From the NCBI GenBank assembly GCA_951799445.1, contig OX637287.1, positions 47,893,724 through 47,957,723 on the forward strand: a stretch of 64,000 nucleotides of DNA. Reading direction: 5' to 3'. The translations under genes and the position numbers were made by a program. Shown one piece after another: positions 24,671 through 37,022 of this stretch (its first letter is position 1; every line of letters starts with the position of its first letter). This DNA is from Pseudisothecium myosuroides. Lineage: Eukaryota; Streptophyta; Bryopsida; Hypnales; Lembophyllaceae. The notes below the pieces were generated by a model. The model made no database searches. It was not told the origin of the DNA and worked only from the letters and a program-made list of their open reading frames with translations.

Positions 24671-25820
24671 AGAAGTGGTGGAAGACTGTTAGGGGATATT
24701 GACTGGTCATATGGTGTGTGAGGATATGGAGTGTGAGGATATGAAGTGTTGCTTTCTTCCTCTACGTTACTATGGTCGGTCACTGGGGTTAGCATCAAGT
24801 TTGTACACTTCTGAAGGACATGGCTACCTTATCTGTGCCTTGGAGACGTTGAATATTGATTCTAGTTCTGCAGAGGTATTAGAGTTTTGAAGGTTGGGAG
24901 ATTGAATGGATTGTTCATTGTTTGTTGAAATTTAAGTTCTATTTCGTGTCGCTTTGCATGTGAGGCTGATAGCAATTTGAATCTAGTGCTTGTAGCCTGA
25001 AAGTATGAGGCGGTTACACAATTGTATGGGGATGTGTATATGGGGATGTAGTGCATGAGCTCACTGACATCTAGGGTCCGCACTTTTGAGGATCTTTGTA
25101 GGATCGATGATCTATGCATGGGATATGCGGTTGATAATCGCTTTAAGATTAGTGAGTTACGGAAGTCGATATTGAAGTTTAATGGTTTTAAATGGTTTTT
25201 TTCTGGAAATACTTGAAGTCGCTTACGTTTGGAGGTTACCACGGGGGTGGTATCCAAGGACATTGGTGCTTATGTTCCATGCACTGCTGTGTCATCCGCT
25301 AGAGTAGTTGATAAGGTGTTTGTGGCGACAGTGATGAATACATTGGCTTGATGTAGGAATGAGTTCTGAATGACTTTCTAGTTCAAGTTTTAAAAAAATT
25401 TAAAATTTAAAATAATATATTAATTTTCAGCCTGTCTGCATTTTGTCCCCGTTTTTTTAGAAGATTCCAACACTCTGAAATATGTATTATTTGGATTTTA
25501 TATACGTTATGAATCGTTGAAGCTTGAAGTTGTAAGGTTTCAATCATGAGCCTAGACTACTCTTGAATCATGAGTGTTGCATCTTCAATCTTTCTCTTGA
25601 AAACATCTTTCTTGTGATAGTACTTAAGTCTGTCTCGTGTGTAAAAAACATTTTCAATGTATGGTAATTTCAAGCTAGGAAAAACCAAAATCCATGCAAA
25701 TGGGCTCTCTACTTTACATCCCCCCATTTGAAAGTGTCTGAAATTGATCCTGTTTCTGTCTGCAGCTCACATTTTCAGCAACAAAACGCTGAGCTGCAAG
25801 TCATTTTCCAAGAGGCAGTC

Positions 25821-27992
25821 ATGTCTTCAGCTGCCGCGTTGGATTTTGCGGGTGTGAAGATCAAATCATCCAGGCAATCTAAAGCCATGCATTCACCATA
25901 TCGCCCAAGGGGAAGGCACTGTAAGTCTTGCTACTCGGAATGTTTGCTGTGTTATAAGATACATAAGATACATTCAGAGAGTTACGAGATTGTACTGTAC
26001 GTCATGAAGACATTGGACTTCATTTTTGATTTAATGTTTTCTTATCTGTTGTCAGCATCATGCTTTGCAAGTCAGTGCTTAGTGCTAACTTTGAATTATT
26101 CGATGCACTTCAATATTCTTGTTGATGCACTTCAATGCTGGCCGCACACTTTTGTGTGCCGCTGTATGCGCTTAATGACCTTCCTCATGTATGCGACACA
26201 TGTTCTGCAGTAATTTCCGTGGCCGAGGAAGATAGCGTAGACGGAGAAATTGAAGAGTATTACCAAAACCTGAAGCCTATCCATAAGGACGAACTGAGAA
26301 GGCGACATGCTCAGCCAAAACCGGTAAAGAGAATTCAATGAACATTTGAATTTTTCTCTTTTTTCAAATGGAGCAAACTTGTTAGTACCTGATCTCGTCT
26401 CCTATGCTGACCCTTGTTACCAACAACAACTTTATTCTTACTCTGACGCAATTAGCAAGTGGTGTACGCATGACTTGATTAAATATCTGTAGTCACTGAT
26501 CTTTGAATGGGGTTGTCTTCCGTCCCTTCAATAGTGGCCTACATCCTCGCACTCTGAATTATCGCATAAGAAATTCATACTTAGTAAAAATAATTGATCT
26601 CAAGAAAGTTTGACTCTTGTACCCAACGTGATTTCCTCCAGTGCGCTCTGTACTGGTCTCCCTATGAAAGCACACTCCGACACATCGGTCGAATATGCTT
26701 CAAGTGATGCAAATAGTATTCTCTTCCTTAGATTCGATAAATTATGTTCTCTTTCTATCAGAATTGCTTGGGGCACATTTAACTGACCAAAACAACCTTT
26801 ACAGGTAGTGAGAAGGGCTGCTGTTCCAGGGCGACCCGTGGATGTAAAGAATGGCAAGTTCCCATATTGTCTGGTGTGGGTGCCACTTCCAATCATTGCT
26901 TGGCTTGTACCCTTTGTGGGTCATGTGGGAATCTGCCGACAGGATGGTGTAATTCTTGATTTTGCTGGGGTCATCAACATCGACAATCTTGCATTTGGGT
27001 CGACAGCAAAATACGTGAGCCTCAGAGAAGAAGAGGTATTGAGCCCAAACATATGCAGTCAGTCTTTCGTGCCTATTTTGAATTCCCGGCCTAATTTAAA
27101 CCCAGACTTCTTTACTATCCAAGTGCCCCCACAAAATGTAGTATATGGTTTCTTCTTTCTATCGACACATCTTGTTTCTTGCCTTATGTGATTTATTTCA
27201 ACTTTTGTAGTCATGGAAGGAGCCATCTCGGCTCTTGGGAGTTAATGTCATATCCTGGATGCCCAAAATGCATGCGATTACATTCGATTCTACGATATTG
27301 TGACAAGATAGTGTTGCATGTTTAAGTGACATGTAAGAGTTAGGGAGTTGGTTTAGAATCATTTTTACACATGTCAAACTCGTCATTATCACATTTCAAT
27401 GCAATTTCTTCTGTTATAAGTGTGATAGTGGGAGTAAAGAGTGACTTTTAGACTGGTTATATCTGTTTTCTAGAGTTTAGTGACAGAATAGAGAATGTGA
27501 TATTAGAATTGGTGATATTAAAGAGGTCCTGGTGTACCAGCTTCTGAAGTTTGACTTTATTTGGTTCAGTGCTGTTTCCCCGACTCAAAACACGGCCATA
27601 CATGCAACATTGCCGACAAGCATGCCGTGGCAGGGATGGCCTACTCTTGGGACGATGCCGTTTCTAGATCTGCGCAACTGTTTGGGAGAAAGATGTACAA
27701 TTTTTTCAGCTGCAACTGTCACTCCTTCGTTGCAAACTGCTTGAACCGGATGGCTTATGGAGGATACACAAACTGGAACCTTATGGACGTGCTCCTACTT
27801 GCCCTGGTGAAGGGTAAATTCGTGGACTACACTGGATTCCTCCGAGCCTATGTGCCTTTCGTCGCAGTCATGAGCTTTGGATTGTACATGGCAGGCTGGG
27901 CTTTCTTCCATTTCTGGGCTGGATTCGCATTCCTTCTCGTTGGTTGGTTTACCTATGGCACCTACGCATTTGGAGGGTACATTGACTGCTGA
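25821..27992 (+). CDS. RTE1-like: RTE1/TMEM222 family membrane protein
   Basis: Four coding exons: 25821-25920, 26211-26323, 26805-27035 and 27570-27992 (TGA), with GT-AG introns in phases 1, 0 and 0; they join to 288 residues. A 5' UTR exon probably precedes, since an acceptor TCTGCAG ends at 25765 and the ATG at 25821 (MSSAAALDF) is the first good start. The family (DUF778) is marked by GKFPYCLVWVPLPIIAWLVP, GHVGICR, GVILDFAG, then CCFP, SWDDAV, YNFFSCNCHSFVANCLNR and a C-terminal pair of hydrophobic segments ending GGYIDC; all are present. In Arabidopsis RTE1 lies in the Golgi and ER and promotes signalling by the ethylene receptor ETR1. The broader family (TMEM222) occurs in all eukaryotes, so an ethylene role here is inference; the extended N-terminus of about 70 residues is less conserved. 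AATAAA at 28603 could serve as a poly(A) signal. Confidence 0.92.
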
Positions 27993-29579
27993 AGAAGGGC
28001 CAGTACATTTTGTAAACGGAGGTATGTAATATCTGTGTCGCTCTCACTGTCCTGTGGACTTTCAAGTGGGACCTTGAGGCTGGCATACATTTCTCTCTGA
28101 TAGATTCACAATATTTTAGAGATTGGAGGTATAATTGCAATGAGATAGTTCTGAGAGTTCAGAACTGGAGGATGAGGTCGTGGTGGAGGAAGATCTTCCA
28201 AGGGACAGTTGTTTGGACTTAACGAAGGGAATGAGGAGTCCTTGGTGCAGAGTGTATATTTGTAGAGATTTGTAGTATTTGAGTGAAAGTTGATGCTGCT
28301 GGATGAAATGAAAGAAGCAACCAGTGACGATATGGTTCAGAGGAGGCTTGGGAGCTTTTACTATGGATTCGTCCTTAAGCGATCATAGCGTTCGAGGCAG
28401 TTGGAACACCCTTGCTTCAAGGAGGAAACCATGTGTAAGCTTATATGGGGATGTGGAGCGGATAGTGAACGATCAACTGGTTAGGAGAGTGACGAACTTT
28501 TGGAACCCAAGAAAGTGTCTTAGTGAGCAAAAACATGCTTCGTCAGGGATACTTTGACTTCTTTAAGATGACTGCTTGATGTGACCGCTTGGGTGTCAAA
28601 AAAATAAACATAACTATGACATAGTTTGAATATTTGACTAGTGTGCTGGATATTTCAGAATGCCATTTTAGAGGTCATATTTAAAGGGTCTGGGTGTACT
28701 CTGAAGCTCAAGACTCTTTATTGAGCTCAAAATTTTAAGAGGCATTTCTCTTCGATCATCTTGTTTGAAAACTGATTGTAGCTTTCTTTCTTCCACCAGA
28801 CTCTACTGGGTTCAATGACCATGGTGGTATGTCTGCCTGAGTTGAGTGTTTTTGACACTTGCTTCGACTCTTTTTCAACACATAAATGTATGCTCAGCAC
28901 CAAAAAGAGGTGATGTGAGGGATTGGGGGAGAGTTCCGAAGATTGTTACAACCGTGAGTGATGTTTTGCCTCGACTGTGATTGATGTTTTCCCTCAACTG
29001 TGATTGATGTTTTAGACCGGATGGCAGAGTATTTCTCGTTTTTACAGAAGCTTTGGAAGACTCGTAATGATCCCACAGGCTGGGCTGATCTCAACAAAGT
29101 AGAATGAAGTGAAATAGAATGAATTGGATCATTCCACATACTAGGAATTTTTGGAAAAAGAAAGTACTCTTGAGGTTTCTAAAACAAAGGAAAAATTAAG
29201 TTACTTTTACATTAATTGAAAGTAAAAGGCAATTAGGCTTGGTAGGAAGGTATATGTATGAAAGAATTTCAAGGCAAAAAAAAGTACGTCTTCTATCTCA
29301 CTATTGAATATTTCATTACTTAAATACATTAATGGCAAGCTTAGATTGATAGAGCAAATTCTAGAATTAAGTGATTATTGATCAAGCATGATGGAAATAA
29401 TTGCACCAAATTCTTACATTGAAGTATCTTGTCCAAATACAACAACGGACCAAACTTTTGCAACGCTTACATCCATCTAAAGTCTTACTAAGCAATTTAT
29501 AAGTTTAAGTGACCATAAAAGTACACAAGTAGGCATGCAAGTGAATACACACATTTCTCTTCGATAGTTGAAATCCCCA
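27993..29579. other. 3' UTR of the RTE1-like gene and spacer
   Basis: The first 600 bp probably belong to the 3' UTR (AATAAA at 28603-28608). GTGATTGATGTTTT-like phrases are repeated at 28955-29010. Frames at 28324-28557 and 28894-29139 have no known domain and are not called. Confidence 0.35.
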
Positions 29580-30299
29580 ATGGCAAACTTAGAGGTTGAA
29601 AAAACAATGAACAAAGGCAACGTAGACAAATATTTCCTCGTCTTTGATTTGAATGGAACCTTATTGAAACATGTCAAAGAAAGTGTTTGTACTAAGATGA
29701 AGAGCCAATATTGCATGCGGCCAAAACTTAAAGAATTCCTCATGTTTTGTTTGAATAATTTTGAAGTGGCGTTCTGGACTTGTTCATTCCGGAAAGATGC
29801 ACTAGAGATCATAGATGCTATAAAAAATGAATGTAACCTTCCAATGCTAAGCGATTGCAAGTTGTTTAGTAGGGAGGATTGCGACGTGTCAAATTACAAA
29901 GATCCTGGCATTCCAAAAAAAGAAATTCTTTTCAAAACCTTGGATAGAATTTTTGAAGAAGAGAAGTTAGGAAGCAAGGCAACATGTTTGAACACGCTCC
30001 TAATTGATAATAGCCCCATAAAGAACTTGTTGAATGATCCATTTAATGTGATTCATCCTAAGAAATTCCAGATGACGATTGAAACCAGTGATGAATCATT
30101 AGCTTACTTGACTACCGTTTTACAACCATATCTTCAAAAATTGAAAAACTCAAGGGGCATGTCCATCCCTAGATTTTGTAAACAGTTCCATTTTGGTAAT
30201 GATCGTTGGGATCGTGCTGATCCAAAGATGAACTTATATCTTAAGCTTAAAAAGAGCTCAAGTAAAGAAATGTTGATGAGTTCATTGACAAACAACTAG
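29580..30299 (+). CDS. FCP1/SCP-like HAD-family protein with altered motif I
   Basis: An intronless frame of 239 residues begins at ATG 29580 and ends with TAG at 30297. It has the FCP1-homology (NIF) fold: motif I FDLNGTLL at residues 22-29, a motif II region FWTCSF (65-70), a likely conserved K/P-rich stretch at 107-114 (KDPGIPKK), and motif III LLIDNSP (140-146). FCP1/SCP enzymes dephosphorylate the RNA polymerase II tail with a DxDx(T/V) motif; here the second Asp (general acid) is Asn25, while nucleophile Asp23 is kept. Plants have a related group with DLNG. Activity may therefore be weak, altered or lost, so a binding role is possible. There is no transit or signal peptide visible. Lack of introns hints at origin by retroposition, or may be normal for the group. 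Confidence 0.85.
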   Translation: MANLEVEKTMNKGNVDKYFLVFDLNGTLLKHVKESVCTKMKSQYCMRPKLKEFLMFCLNNFEVAFWTCSFRKDALEIIDAIKNECNLPMLSDCKLFSREDCDVSNYKDPGIPKKEILFKTLDRIFEEEKLGSKATCLNTLLIDNSPIKNLLNDPFNVIHPKKFQMTIETSDESLAYLTTVLQPYLQKLKNSRGMSIPRFCKQFHFGNDRWDRADPKMNLYLKLKKSSSKEMLMSSLTNN

Positions 30300-32193
30300 T
30301 ATCAAAAGTAGTCAAATATCCATTATTGGACCAAAAATACACTCTTAGAAATTTGTATAATTTCAAGTTTATGTTTGAAATATAGTGAGAATTTCTGATT
30401 TGGACAAGAAATTGTTCTTTGAAATTTTAATATATGATAATATGATTGTTTTCAATGAATTCTTGACAATCATTTGCAAAATGAAATTAATTTTTTTTGA
30501 ACTTTCTCCCTTGTTCCTTTCCATGAACCCACTCTTGATTTACTGATCCAATCAATTATCTTCCTGCCAATTGCCTTTTACGATGTAAAGAACCAAGCAA
30601 TTATAAAAAAATTTGGATGTCAAGGAATGTTAAATTAATTTTTTATATTATACAGAGCCTTTATTTCAAACATCATTTATAATTTTGGATTCTCAGCACC
30701 TTTGCATACTATATCAATAGATTAATGTACCATTTTAGGTTCAATCAAGCAATTCTCAATCTTTTCTTTATACTTTAATTTTGGACAAAATTCATGTGAA
30801 CTTATCATAGTTTAGAAATATAAAAAGTTTTTGAATTGTTATCTTTTTTTTATATTAGTTTTAATTCCAAAAATTTCAAGGCTATCTTTGTTGTCAAAAA
30901 CCATTCAAAAGTGCCATTTTTAATGCAAAGAACAAAAAATTTAAAATTTTTGCTTCTTTTGCATATCCCATCATAGGATCTTGCACTTGACTAGCATGAC
31001 AATGTGTAGAAGAAATTTCAGAAACTTTGACCGTAGCAATCACAAAATATAAGTGTATAAAGTGAAGAAAACAACTTTTTTCCTCCTACCTTGACTAGAT
31101 TATAACTCTTTGAATCCTCTTAGCGTAAAAATTTTGTACTAAAGATTGTGAATTATGATTTTTTATATTGAAGAATTGAATTGAGAGTTTAGGAAAAAAA
31201 ATCCTTCCATTTTCATTCTTTAAAATATTGTTAAGTTGAAGTCGGAACGAGATAGAAGGGAAGACTAAATTGTTGATAGCTTTGTGATATTATTCTAGAA
31301 CTTAGCAAATTAAACCATGTGCAACTGTTTTTTTGAAAAATTGTTAAAATTGAATTTAAAAACAAATCTAATACATTATTTTCTCAAGAATTTGCTAAGA
31401 TTGCCCACAAAACAAAAAGCTTCATATCTTTCACATTACTTATCCAAATGGAATGAATCAAATCTTTCTACATAGACAAAAATATAATCTATAAGAAATA
31501 AATTTTAAAAAAGGATTTCACGTTGTTTTTTTTGTTTTTTTTGTTGTTGCTGTTGCTTGCCCTCACCTATTTGGGATTTATAGTAACATAAAAATGTTCT
31601 CGCACATGGATTGAAATAAAAATTATATTCCTAGTAATCTAATTAGTTTTCCTATCTTGAAAAAAAATATTCAAAAAATCTTGCACAAAATTGAGATCAT
31701 AAATACCCAAGGCGACTCTTCTAAAATGGTGTGTTTTAGACTCCCAAAATGTGACATTCCAAAGCACAAATCTTGGAAACAAAACTAAAACTAGAGTAGA
31801 CTTGAACATCATATTGGCATTTGGAACACTTCCGATTTCTTGAAACTTTGATTGTTTCAAAAATACAACAAAACTTTATATTTGTAACGGCATTTCAAAC
31901 AAACCTTGCCTTAAGCTACTTATTTATCACGAGTGAGTACCAAAATTTTGCATTGAAATTCTCTTTTATTTCAGCCAACAAAACTACAAGAACTTCAGTT
32001 TCATGGGAGGGCTGCTTGTCTCATTTCAGAAATCAATCAATCTTCATTTTCTCCACCACAGATGCTAGTTGTAAGTTTTATAGACAAACATAACATGAAC
32101 TTGTTCCACGTCGAATCCCGAAAAAGAAAAAAAAAGTTCTTCAATACAGACATGACTTCAATTACGAGTGAAATGTCTCAATCTCGGAGTCAT
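30300..32193. repeat. Spacer with an eroded TTAA-family relic
   Basis: About 30880-31520 follows the order of the TTAA element at 21624-22558 (CCATTCAAAAGTGCCATTT, ATAGGATCTTGCAC, TTGAATTGAGAGT, then CATAGACAAAAATATAATCT) but both ends are lost. GTT and CTT runs at 31525-31560 are low complexity. A 90-residue frame at 31821-32093 has no known domain. Confidence 0.5.
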
Positions 32194-32197
32194 TTAG

Positions 32198-32934
32198 CCC
32201 CTAAACGCCGGGGGAGCCATTTCATAGCGTTTGGATGACTGTGTGGTGCTATGGAGGGAGATTAGAAACAGTTTTTCATCCATTTCTTTTTCCTTGACCT
32301 TTCACAAAGGATTATGAAGAGTACCCAAGCGAATTTGTAGTTTTTTTAGTGTTTGTTAATTTGTGAATGAGAAGTTGGTAAGAAAAACGGATCACAAAAA
32401 ATGCTATTTTTAGTGTATTTTAGGAAGTTGTTGCTCCTTGCTCTAGATCTGAAATTTCTCAACAAAGATGATATTTTTTGAGTTTGAACCCAACTAATGA
32501 TATGAAGTCCATCTATTCTAGTTTCTACTCCAATTGGAATTTTGGAAAAATTTATAATATTGAATATTTTATTGCAATTTGAACTTTGGATGGATTTTCA
32601 ATGTATCCTACATTCTAATTATAGAATGGCACGGAATTCAAGTTTACACCATGATGTTTGTTACTATAATGTACACCCATAGTGAAATTTTCAGATTTTT
32701 TGAAATAATTTTCTATTTGATATGATTTTTCTTCATTCTATCTTCCAAAATTCTCAAAAAAATCAAATTTTCACAAAAAAATCTAAAATTTTGGTGAAGT
32801 AAAGAAGACATGTTATTTCATCTCTGAAAAATAAATCAAAAAAATTTCATGCATATCTTATCACAAAATGGCAGCAAACTAGGTGAGGGGCGGTGAGGCT
32901 TAAAATCATTGGTTATAGGCCCGTCCTTTAAGGG
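32198..32934. mobile_element. TTAA-family element in a TTAG target
   Basis: The ends CCCCTAAACG and CCTTTAAGGG are inverted repeats. The flanks are TTAG on both sides (32194-32197, 32935-32938), so the four-base duplication holds even though the target is not TTAA. The interior differs from the other subfamilies. Non-coding. Confidence 0.65.
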
Positions 32935-32944
32935 TTAGATGATT

Positions 32945-33128
32945 ATGGTTGATTTCATTAAAAATGGCGGTATTACTGAACTTTGGCGCTTTAACAGTTC
33001 AGACCATCCGTTCTAAAATCTATACCCGTCCTAGATGTTTAAGAATGCCCATTTTGAACTCTATACCTATTCTGGATGGTCAAAATGTCACACCTTAATA
33101 TCACCGCCATTTTAATGAAATTGCCCAT
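32945..33128. mobile_element. MITE family M1 (ATTTCATTAAAATGGCGG), copy 1
   Basis: Terminal repeats: GATTTCATTAAAAATGGCGG on the left and CCGCCATTTTAATGAAAT on the right. It begins immediately after the preceding TTAA element. The middle has the family words CAGTTCAGACC and AAAATCTATACC. Non-coding. Confidence 0.75.
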
Positions 33129-33762
33129 GATTAGAATATAAGTCACAGCGAACAATTACTTAACAATCCCCACACTTGAGGAAAGTCTATAGAATCGACT
33201 GCAAGCCTATGACATTAAAAGTTCAAAAAATAAGAAAGTAACCCAGCGTTGAGTTCAGTTCATTCCCAGGCACAGAAACTACGACCAAATCACCAAATGT
33301 GGGGATTCAAGGATCTTTACCAAACAGAGCACCTCAGTTTTATGAGGGACGTCCTGATGTCCACATTCTGACAGTTAATACACAACATGAAAACCCCAAA
33401 TATCAGTTAAAAACCGCCGGGTTTTCCAGGCTGTTGTTCCAAACTTCCATGGCCACTGTTATGCACAAGTGCTTCAGTCCTTTCTGAACAGGAGATGACA
33501 TGACCATTGACCAAAGGCCATTCATTCATTCATCAAGCAAACAATAGTTTTGTGGCAACGGTGATATTTGGACGGGGTATTTTGCAGGAAAAAATCAAAG
33601 AGAATCACTGCTCATTCAATCTGCGCAATGCAATTGCCGCCTAGACAGACGGGCGATGTATATTTTCAGCCTTCCTGCCGTTGTCCCTCGGCTTTAGTAC
33701 CTTGCACTGTAGCGAGCTGAAAATGGGCGGCGAGCTGAAGCCGAGGGGAGCTCAATGAAAAC

Positions 33763-33969
33763 ATGAGAGCGATGTTCAGGCTCCCTCCAGCCCCCATTCC
33801 AGTTCCTGAAGCTCCACCCGTCCAATGGAAACAGGCCCTAACTTGCACAGGCAAACATTCTACGCCGCAGGGCATCACGGAATCGATCAGTGATGAAGTG
33901 GGGCTGTCGACCCGAATCGAAAAAATGAGACTGAGTTTTCCAAAAGAGGTTCAAGCTGAAGATGATTGA
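33763..33969 (+). CDS. Small uncharacterised frame in a GC-richer patch
   Basis: A true ATG (33763) opens a 68-residue frame: a proline-rich start, then a charged tail ending QAEDD and TGA. The surrounding 33600-34100 is clearly richer in GC than its neighbours, and CCGTAAGTAC at 33991 would be a good splice donor. The opposite strand is also open (33666-33878), so direction is unsure. I recognise no domain. It could be a first exon, a 5' UTR or a remnant. Confidence 0.22.
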   Translation: MRAMFRLPPAPIPVPEAPPVQWKQALTCTGKHSTPQGITESISDEVGLSTRIEKMRLSFPKEVQAEDD

Positions 33970-35405
33970 AAGATGAAGAAGAGCGCAGTACCGTAAGTAC
34001 GTCGTCAGTGGGTGCAGCTAGGCTCCAGGGGCGATGTTGTGACGATGCTCAGTAACGCTGGCGTTGCAAAGGCACCTCCTCGCAATAGCAGAAGATAATT
34101 GTGAACCGCGAACTCACAAACACACAATCACAGGAAGCCTTTTCTGAATTCCCTGCAGGCATTGTACTCCAAATCCCCTCCAAAGAAACAAAGAAATGTT
34201 ACAAAATTGTTGTTCATAGGGAATGTCACTCTCACAGGGAAATGTGAGACAGGGAATTTTAAGGGAGTTTTAAAGGGGAAATTTGTGCATTTTTTAGTGT
34301 TATTTGAAGATGTCCCCACCTCAAAATCAACTCAATCCGTAGAATTCAATAATCTAGAATGTAGATTTAAGCCTCTAAAATCTAATTTTATTGTAGATTT
34401 TAGTTTGCATAATCAATTCAGTTTGTAGATTTTGGAAGCTGAAATCTAACAGATATGTAGATTTTGAATTTTCAATCTTATTGATTTGTACATTTCAGAA
34501 TTTTTAGTCTAGACCGTTAGCTAGATTTCAATAGTTCAAATATTAGTAATACGTAGATTTCATTTGTTTGAACATTTTACAATTTCATGTATTGTAAAAT
34601 TTCTGAGATTTCTAAAATGTACCAACTGTAGAAACATTAGATTTCTAAGAGTTGTATACATTGACTTAATGATTGACAACTTACAAGTCTTATGTGTCCA
34701 ACCTCATGGTAACCTCGACAATCGATATGGGACAAGTTGAATCTTCTAAAAATCTACCAAATATTAGGTGGAAACAATATTGAAATGTAAGATGTGTCAA
34801 TGTGTTGCAAAGTCTACCAATTTGGATTGCACACGGGGGATTTGGGGGAAATTTATGAAAATCCTTGCAAAGAAAACCCACAATTTCCTTTTGCATACAA
34901 ACTCTTTGAAAATCCCTCCATGATGACATTAGAACACAAGGAAACATAAAAACTAGGAGAAACTTGCATGAAAACCTATAGAATCTCCAAAATAGTCACA
35001 GGGAATTCCACAAGGGTCTGCTGTGAATCAGTAGAAGTCCGGAGGTAATGCTTAGTAATAAATAAAGAAAACATGTTCCAAGGCTTCGTGTTTTGACAAT
35101 AAATGTCTTCCATCTTGGCCGGCCCCCACTTCCCAGTACCGTCTCCTTGCAAGGGAATACTCAAATTAGTACATTACTCAAAGTACATTACTTAAGAATT
35201 CTCTGCCAGCAACTTGAGTACTGATTGGCAAAGATCTTACAGATGGTGATGGAATAGCTATGGGACATCTAAGGATTCCCAGGCTCCATTCCTCAAGATG
35301 AAATATGCTAAATTAATGTCGCCTTACGAAATGACACATGAGCAGCTCACCTCCTGAGACAGGTAAAGATCACGCTCTCCTCCAATCGGCGTCCTCACAG
35401 GAAGC

Positions 35406-35830
35406 TCCAAACCTAATCAGTCACGGTTACCACTATCAAGGTCAATTGCCACTCGAGTTGTGAAATGGCGCACCAAAGTAGGCTTCCTGGAGCAGCAAAC
35501 AGAATCTCCTCAGTACTTGCAGTCCGCAGATGGATCAAACAATGGATTTTGACGAACGCTGTTACCGACTTTCGACACTGGTGTGCACCAATTGAACGTA
35601 CTCTCACCCACTTCTACCTCGAAACACACGTACTCCATGCCCGCCAACAGTGTAAATCCGCTTGTACAGTACAGAGCGATCCCGTTAAGAATGATCAACA
35701 ATACGAAACTCTGTGTAAGAACGGTACTTGCACACAAACGAACCCTTACCGGCGGTCATTACCTCGAAGGGATGGGCTAAAGGGTGCATTTTATTATGCA
35801 ATGGGGACTGACCTAAGGTAACTACACCTA
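35406..35830. other. Coding-like patch, strand unresolved
   Basis: Base composition rises and both strands carry open frames. On the plus strand 35465-35821 gives 118 residues from ATG of MAHQS at 35465. On the minus strand 35737-35513 gives about 75 residues with a convincing hydrophobic helix (SFVLLIILNGIALYC) followed by a Cys-containing segment and a stop at TGA. The minus strand frame has ACACAG just before it, a possible acceptor. Neither resembles a family I know. Probably an exon of an otherwise unrecognised or broken gene. Confidence 0.3.
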
Positions 35831-36011
35831 AAATCCTAAATGCGTTGACATGCAATGAGTTGACAGGATAAGCAGTTGACAGAATTGTTCCTTTGATTAA
35901 ATTGCCTAATTTTTGTTGGATCTTTTGGGATGTCAATAGAGGATGGTAGACATCCGGAGGATAGCTAGGCAACCTAATATATGTGTTGCTCTACCAACAA
36001 GAAAAGTATAG

Positions 36012-36322
36012 ATGGCGAATTTCATTAAAATGGCGGTATTACGTTAGTTTGGCACTTTTAGCAGTTCAGACCGCCCAGTCTGAACTGTTTTTTTCTGTAC
36101 CAAAATCTATATCTGTATTAGATTTTTGAAATCTACACCTCTCCTAGATATTTAAAATCTCTATCAATCCTAGATTTTTCAATCTGCACGGTTTGATATC
36201 TATGCCAGTCTTAGATTTCTGAAATCTAAAAATGACCTAGATGTTAGCAATGTACACTTGTCCTAGATGTCATGGTGTGAAAATGGCACATAGAATACCG
36301 CCATTTTTATGAAATTCGTCAT
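36012..36322. mobile_element. MITE family M1, copy 2
   Basis: It runs from ATGGCGAATTTCATTAAAAT to the inverse ATGAAATTCGTCAT. Internally it repeats TCCTAGAT and AAATCTA. About 310 bp and nearly collinear with the copy at 51343-51644. Non-coding. Confidence 0.85.
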
Positions 36323-36683
36323 ATAGGGATTAATAAGGGATTCCAATTAGGGTCAGATTCAACAAGGAAGTGCTGACTTTGAACTTCCAAGTCACATTCA
36401 GAGAGGTCCACGTCACCCTTAACCAATCACAAGAAAACATGTGGCACTTTCTGACCATAAATATCATGTCAATGTTGTAAAAATAGCACAATTAGGACAC
36501 CAAAATTGTGACATATATGAACATAAAGGTCTAAAATCTATGATTAGTATACTAGTATGGATTCATGCATGCTCTGAAAAGTGCCAGAGTATTAAAATTT
36601 AACGAGACAGTCGTTAAAAACACTTAATTTCTTTGTGCCCGAATCTGACCGTCACGTAATTAAGTTAGCGGCTACCACTGCGG

Positions 36684-37022
36684 ATGAAATCTATATCAAT
36701 CCAACCGGCTGTCAGTGCCGACGATGATTCAACGGCAACAGCAGCCCCTCACCCCGACCTGGAAGCCCGCCTGGAAGCACCGCAGCAACAACTTGCCAGC
36801 CACGCCGCAGCGCTGTACAGTTACCAATTCAAGCCCAGCATCATCTATCCCGCTCGAAATCGATCAATCCAACTGATCGATGGGACTGAGGAGGTGCTTT
36901 GCAATTGGAAATTAGAGCCCTGCAAACGTAACGCGCTTGAATGTGTGGCAATGACGGATGATTTGTTAAAATGGCAATATTCCACAAGCTTGGCACTTTC
37001 AGGTTTAGATCATGTGGTCTGA
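36684..37022 (+). CDS. Uncharacterised 112-residue frame ending in a MITE
   Basis: ATG at 36684 opens a frame whose first 90 or so residues are Ala/Ser/Gln-rich (TATAAPHPDLEARLEAPQQQ) and GC-rich, unlike surrounding DNA. From about 36956 the frame reads into an M1 MITE and stops at 37020. It may be a gene truncated by the insertion, or an upstream frame in the lipid-transfer protein transcript. No domain recognised. Confidence 0.25.
   Translation: MKSISIQPAVSADDDSTATAAPHPDLEARLEAPQQQLASHAAALYSYQFKPSIIYPARNRSIQLIDGTEEVLCNWKLEPCKRNALECVAMTDDLLKWQYSTSLALSGLDHVV

Larger units (their letters stand above)
33129..36011. other. Spacer with two GC-richer patches
   Basis: 33129-33570 and 33990-35400 show no gene. 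34330-34660 is dense in GTAGATTT words, a degenerate repeat. The two GC-richer patches are listed separately. The frame at 34162-34428 is not supported by any domain. Confidence 0.35.

Noticed and set aside
24862..25263. 133-residue minus-strand frame
   Set aside because: It lies in the probable 5' UTR intron of the RTE1-like gene, has no recognised domain and no splice partners.
27003..27014. TACGTGAGC as the donor of RTE1-like exon 3
   Set aside because: Using it would drop the family-typical segment after AKY; the donor at 27036 keeps the frame and alignment.
34330..34660. GTAGATTT-rich stretch as a MITE
   Set aside because: I could not find matching inverted ends or a target duplication; left as a degenerate repeat.
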